A stretch of 8,005 nt of DNA from NCBI GenBank assembly GCA_017451975.1, contig JAFTNI010000097.1:1-8005 (forward strand), given 5' to 3'. Position 1 is the first letter of the stretch. The number at the start of each line of letters is the position of its first letter. A program made the translations under genes and the position numbers. This stretch comes from Clostridia bacterium. GTDB taxonomy: Bacteria; Bacillota; Clostridia; Oscillospirales; CAG-272. Positions 6,142 to 8,005 of this stretch are shown here, one piece after another. The notes under the pieces are model-generated. The model ran no database searches, was not told where the DNA came from, and saw only the letters and a program-made list of their open reading frames with translations.

Positions 6142-6972
6142 ATGGAAAAATCGGCTCACAAGCTTGAACTTCTTGAAAAAATTGCGGAGCTTGAGAAAAA
6201 GGAGCTTTGGCACCTTGACGTGGAGGACGACCCCGAAACGTACCCGCTTATGCCAGACGATGTGGATTACCTCAACAAAAAGTTTTCGAACAAGGTAAAA
6301 ACCTTGGTGGCAAACATTTTGGGCACGCGCCTTTTTGAAAAAATGATAAAAGGGCGCCAGCTTATTATAAAGGAAGTGCGCGGTATAGAGAATTTTACCG
6401 CCGTAAAATGCGGAAAAATAGTAACCTGCAACCACTTCAGCATAACCGATAATTACGCCGTGTGGCGCTCGCTTCGCGCTCATATGGGCGGAAAAATGCT
6501 CTATAAGGTCATACGCGAGGGCAACTATACAAACCCGCCGCCGCCCTTCGGCATTTTTATGCGCCATTGCAACACGCTGCCGCTTTCCAGCAAAATGGCG
6601 ACGATGAAAAAATTTATGCAGGCTTTTTCTGCCCTGCTTGCACGCGGCGAAACGATACTCATTTACCCGGAGCAGGGTATGTGGTGGAACTACCGCAAGC
6701 CGCGCCCAATGCAAGAGGGCGCTTTCAGCCTTGCCGTGCGCAACAAAGCGCCTATCGTGCCCATATTTATCACTATGGAGGATAGCGACGTGCTTGACGG
6801 CGACGGCTTCCCCGTGCAGGAATATACGCTTCACGTTCTTCCCGCAATTTACCCCGACGAAACACTTTCCTTTGCGGCAGCAAAGGAAAAAATGAAAAAC
6901 GAAAATTACAGGGCTTGGGTAAAAACCTACGAAAGCTTTTATAAAAAGCCCCTGGTTTACGGTGAAATATGA
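6142..6972 (+). CDS. PlsC-like 1-acyl-glycerol-3-phosphate (lysophospholipid) acyltransferase
   Basis: PlsC-type enzymes move a fatty acyl chain from acyl-ACP or acyl-CoA to a lysophospholipid or related hydroxyl acceptor at the membrane surface. The 276-residue protein has the catalytic HX4D motif as His98-Asp103 in CNHFSITDN. The second block FGIFMRHCNTLPLS (136-149) follows, then the acceptor-binding motif around YPEQG (175-179, Glu177) with Arg185, and hydrophobic motif IV APIVPIFI (203-210). The usual PEGTR form is replaced by PEQGMWWNYRKPRP, which I associate with a Bacillota branch of the family. There is no membrane segment; the first ~50 residues are a charged, helical extension. The ATG follows GAGGTG by 4 bases and lies 8 bases after the GT8 stop. 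Its stop overlaps the next gene's ATG in ATGA, implying translational coupling. The acceptor is not known; ordinary phosphatidic acid synthesis is possible. Confidence 0.9.
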   Translation: MEKSAHKLELLEKIAELEKKELWHLDVEDDPETYPLMPDDVDYLNKKFSNKVKTLVANILGTRLFEKMIKGRQLIIKEVRGIENFTAVKCGKIVTCNHFSITDNYAVWRSLRAHMGGKMLYKVIREGNYTNPPPPFGIFMRHCNTLPLSSKMATMKKFMQAFSALLARGETILIYPEQGMWWNYRKPRPMQEGAFSLAVRNKAPIVPIFITMEDSDVLDGDGFPVQEYTLHVLPAIYPDETLSFAAAKEKMKNENYRAWVKTYESFYKKPLVYGEI

Positions 6973-7544
6973 AATTGTACTTTTCTGTAATAGGCGCCGC
7001 AGCCGTTATTATATCTGCTTTGAATATTGCCTTCGGTGCGGCTGCATGGTATTACGTTATTATAGCGACGGTTTGGTGCATAGCACTTCAATTTGCGCTC
7101 GACGGCATTATTGCGCTTCTTATAAATAAAATGCCCGATAAGCTTTTCGGCGCAGATAACCCCCTTTACCGCGTTTCCGAAGCAGAAAAAAAGCTTTATA
7201 AAAAGCTTAAGGTAAGGCTTTGGAAGGATAAAATATGGGAGCTTGGCGGGCTCGGCGGCTTCAGCAAGAAGAATCTTCGCGAGCCGGGCAGCCCCGAATA
7301 CATAGAAAAATTCATTATCGAGTGCAATAAGGGTGTGCTTACACACAGGCTTTCTTACCCCATAGGCTTTCTGGCTATGCTCACGCTTCCGGGTGTTTGC
7401 GCCTTCAGCGTGGCGCTCCCCGTAGCGATTGTGAATTTGTTCCTGAACGTTCTGCCCACGCTTGCCCTGCGCTATAACACACCGATGCTTCAAATATTGC
7501 TAAAAAAATTGAACGGTAAAAAAAGCGCCGCATTGGCGAAATAA
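6969..7544 (+). CDS. CrtO-like membrane acyltransferase (glycosyl-4,4'-diaponeurosporenoate acyltransferase family)
   Basis: A 191-residue membrane protein with two adjacent N-terminal hydrophobic segments (about 4-25 and 27-53) and a long hydrophobic stretch at about 129-165. Between them lies a polar domain with LWKDKI (84-89), GGFSKKNL (96-103), the helix YIEKFIIE (111-118) and His126. Near the end is NVLPTLALRYNTPML (160-174). From memory these line up in order with S. aureus CrtO (IPDKYF, RKWKHKI, IEKMIIE, a late His, NVPIIIVQRYNRP). CrtO attaches a fatty acid to the glucose of a glycosylated carotenoid in staphyloxanthin synthesis. No carotenoid genes are visible here, so the substrate is probably another glycolipid. 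The gene overlaps the PlsC-like gene by 4 bases and ends the operon. Family assignment is fairly good; the reaction is inferred. Confidence 0.75.
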   Translation: MKLYFSVIGAAAVIISALNIAFGAAAWYYVIIATVWCIALQFALDGIIALLINKMPDKLFGADNPLYRVSEAEKKLYKKLKVRLWKDKIWELGGLGGFSKKNLREPGSPEYIEKFIIECNKGVLTHRLSYPIGFLAMLTLPGVCAFSVALPVAIVNLFLNVLPTLALRYNTPMLQILLKKLNGKKSAALAK

Positions 7545-7595
7545 ATATCCCCCCGTTTTCCCGTTGTGTTCTTAACGGAGAATTCGGGGCGGTAT
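7545..7595 (+). repeat. Imperfect hairpin immediately after the operon's last stop codon
   Basis: ATATCCCCCCG (7545-7555) pairs with CGGGGCGGTAT (7585-7595) with one C-C mismatch and one wobble. The inner parts TTC/GAA and CCGTT/AACGG (7561-7565 with 7574-7578) extend the stem to an eight-base loop. It starts right after the stop codon and abuts the terminator hairpin. The outer stem resembles the core of the leader hairpin at 1947-1990. Confidence 0.6.
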
Positions 7596-7635
7596 GTACA
7601 CGGAAGGCATTTTGCCTTCCGTGTACTGCTTTTTT
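7596..7635 (+). terminator. Strong rho-independent terminator ending the GT8-PlsC-CrtO operon
   Basis: A perfect 14-bp stem (GTACACGGAAGGCA, 7596-7609, with its complement at 7613-7626) has a TTT loop and, after TGC, a run of six T. On the minus strand the hairpin is not followed by a T-run, so it acts on plus-strand transcripts. The T-run overlaps the stop codon of the serine recombinase on the other strand. Confidence 0.92.
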
Positions 7636-8005
7636 AGGCAGTTTCTCGCATATTGCTTGGAAGTAGCATCTTGAGTATCGGCATTCCGTCATGTTCGGGA
7701 AGTTGGAATGCATAGTGGATATTGATTAGATTACCGACTTTCCTTGAGTATTTTTCCATTTTCTCAAAGACTTCTATCTTTCGAATAAACACTCGTAGCA
7801 GTTCAGGCGTGAGCTTCGGCATTTCAATATACTGCTTTGCCTTTGCAATGAATTCCCTGATGCAACTATCTCTCATATCCATTCTGCTGATACCGTTATT
7901 CACGGCTATCAGCTTTTCTTTTAGTACGGTCTGCTCTTGCTCGTATCCGCTTGCCATCGTATCGTAGCGTTCGGGTGTGATTCTTCCGCAGACTCTATCC
8001 TCATC
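7634..8005 (-). CDS. Large serine recombinase, C-terminal part (partial, DUF4368-type end)
   Basis: The frame is open to the right edge, so only about 123 C-terminal residues are visible; the ATG at 7957 is internal. The segment DRVCGRITPERYDTM, then a helical charged stretch (YEQEQTVLKEKL), LTPELLRVFIRKIEVFEK and a final NIHYAF strand is the characteristic tail of large serine site-specific recombinases of Bacillota mobile elements (TndX/TnpX-like, with a DUF4368-like terminal domain). The tail belongs to the coiled-coil and DNA-binding part of the protein; the catalytic Ser and resolvase domain would lie beyond the window. Such enzymes integrate and excise conjugative or mobilisable elements. 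Its 3' end points at the GT8 operon terminator with no other gene between, so an element boundary is likely close by. Whether the gene is intact cannot be told. Confidence 0.87.
   Translation of the reverse strand, partial: DEDRVCGRITPERYDTMASGYEQEQTVLKEKLIAVNNGISRMDMRDSCIREFIAKAKQYIEMPKLTPELLRVFIRKIEVFEKMEKYSRKVGNLINIHYAFQLPEHDGMPILKMLLPSNMRETA

Noticed and set aside
6109..6834. 241-codon minus-strand frame
   Set aside because: It is antisense to the PlsC-like gene, with no recognizable protein features or ribosome site.
7722..7967. 81-codon plus-strand frame opposite the recombinase
   Set aside because: It is a shadow of the serine recombinase tail, which has clear family motifs on the minus strand.
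1..8005. CRISPR array, toxin-antitoxin or defence island
   Set aside because: No regularly spaced direct repeats and no small paired ORFs of that kind were found on reading both strands. The CPBP protein belongs to a family once called Abi, but that name alone does not support a phage-defence role.

Overview
The window looks like chromosomal DNA from a low-to-mid GC Gram-positive bacterium of the Bacillota, most likely an uncultured-type Clostridia. The clues are strong AGGAGG-type ribosome binding sites, sigma-A-like promoters with 17-bp spacers, TTG starts, a YerB-type (DUF3048) lipoprotein, an AraM/EgsA-type glycerol-1-phosphate dehydrogenase, and a large serine recombinase tail with a DUF4368-like end. 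The class assignment is inference from gene content, not from a marker gene.

Layout. Positions 3-392 (+) hold the end of a gene cut by the left edge. It is an odd in-frame join of an aldo/keto reductase fragment to the C-terminus of a GH94 glycoside phosphorylase. It shares a bidirectional terminator (403-430) with the convergent DUF3048 lipoprotein gene (438-1820, -). That gene has its own promoter (2068-2096) and a leader of about 240 nt with a large hairpin. Upstream of it, also on the minus strand, is a two-gene operon: a CPBP/CAAX-type membrane protease (2682-3536) followed by tadA (2155-2667), ending in a terminator at 2106-2144. A divergent promoter region (about 3540-3774) separates these from the plus-strand genes.

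The plus strand carries glycerol-1-phosphate dehydrogenase (3775-5055) as a single-gene unit with promoter and terminator. Next comes a tight three-gene operon: GT8 glycosyltransferase (5195-6133), PlsC-like acyltransferase (6142-6972) and CrtO-like membrane acyltransferase (6969-7544). The operon ends in two abutting hairpins and a T-tract (7545-7635). The C-terminal part of a serine recombinase reads in from the right edge on the minus strand (7634-8005), which suggests that one end of an integrated mobile element lies at about 7545-7634.

Functional reading. The GT8-PlsC-CrtO trio fits assembly of an acylated glycolipid: glycosylation, acylation of a lipid backbone, and acylation of a sugar or similar head group. 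The neighbouring G1P dehydrogenase could supply a glycerol-1-phosphate backbone, but it is transcribed separately and no prenyltransferase is visible. CPBP protease plus TadA and the DUF3048 lipoprotein appear to be ordinary housekeeping or envelope genes. No CRISPR array, rRNA or tRNA was seen.
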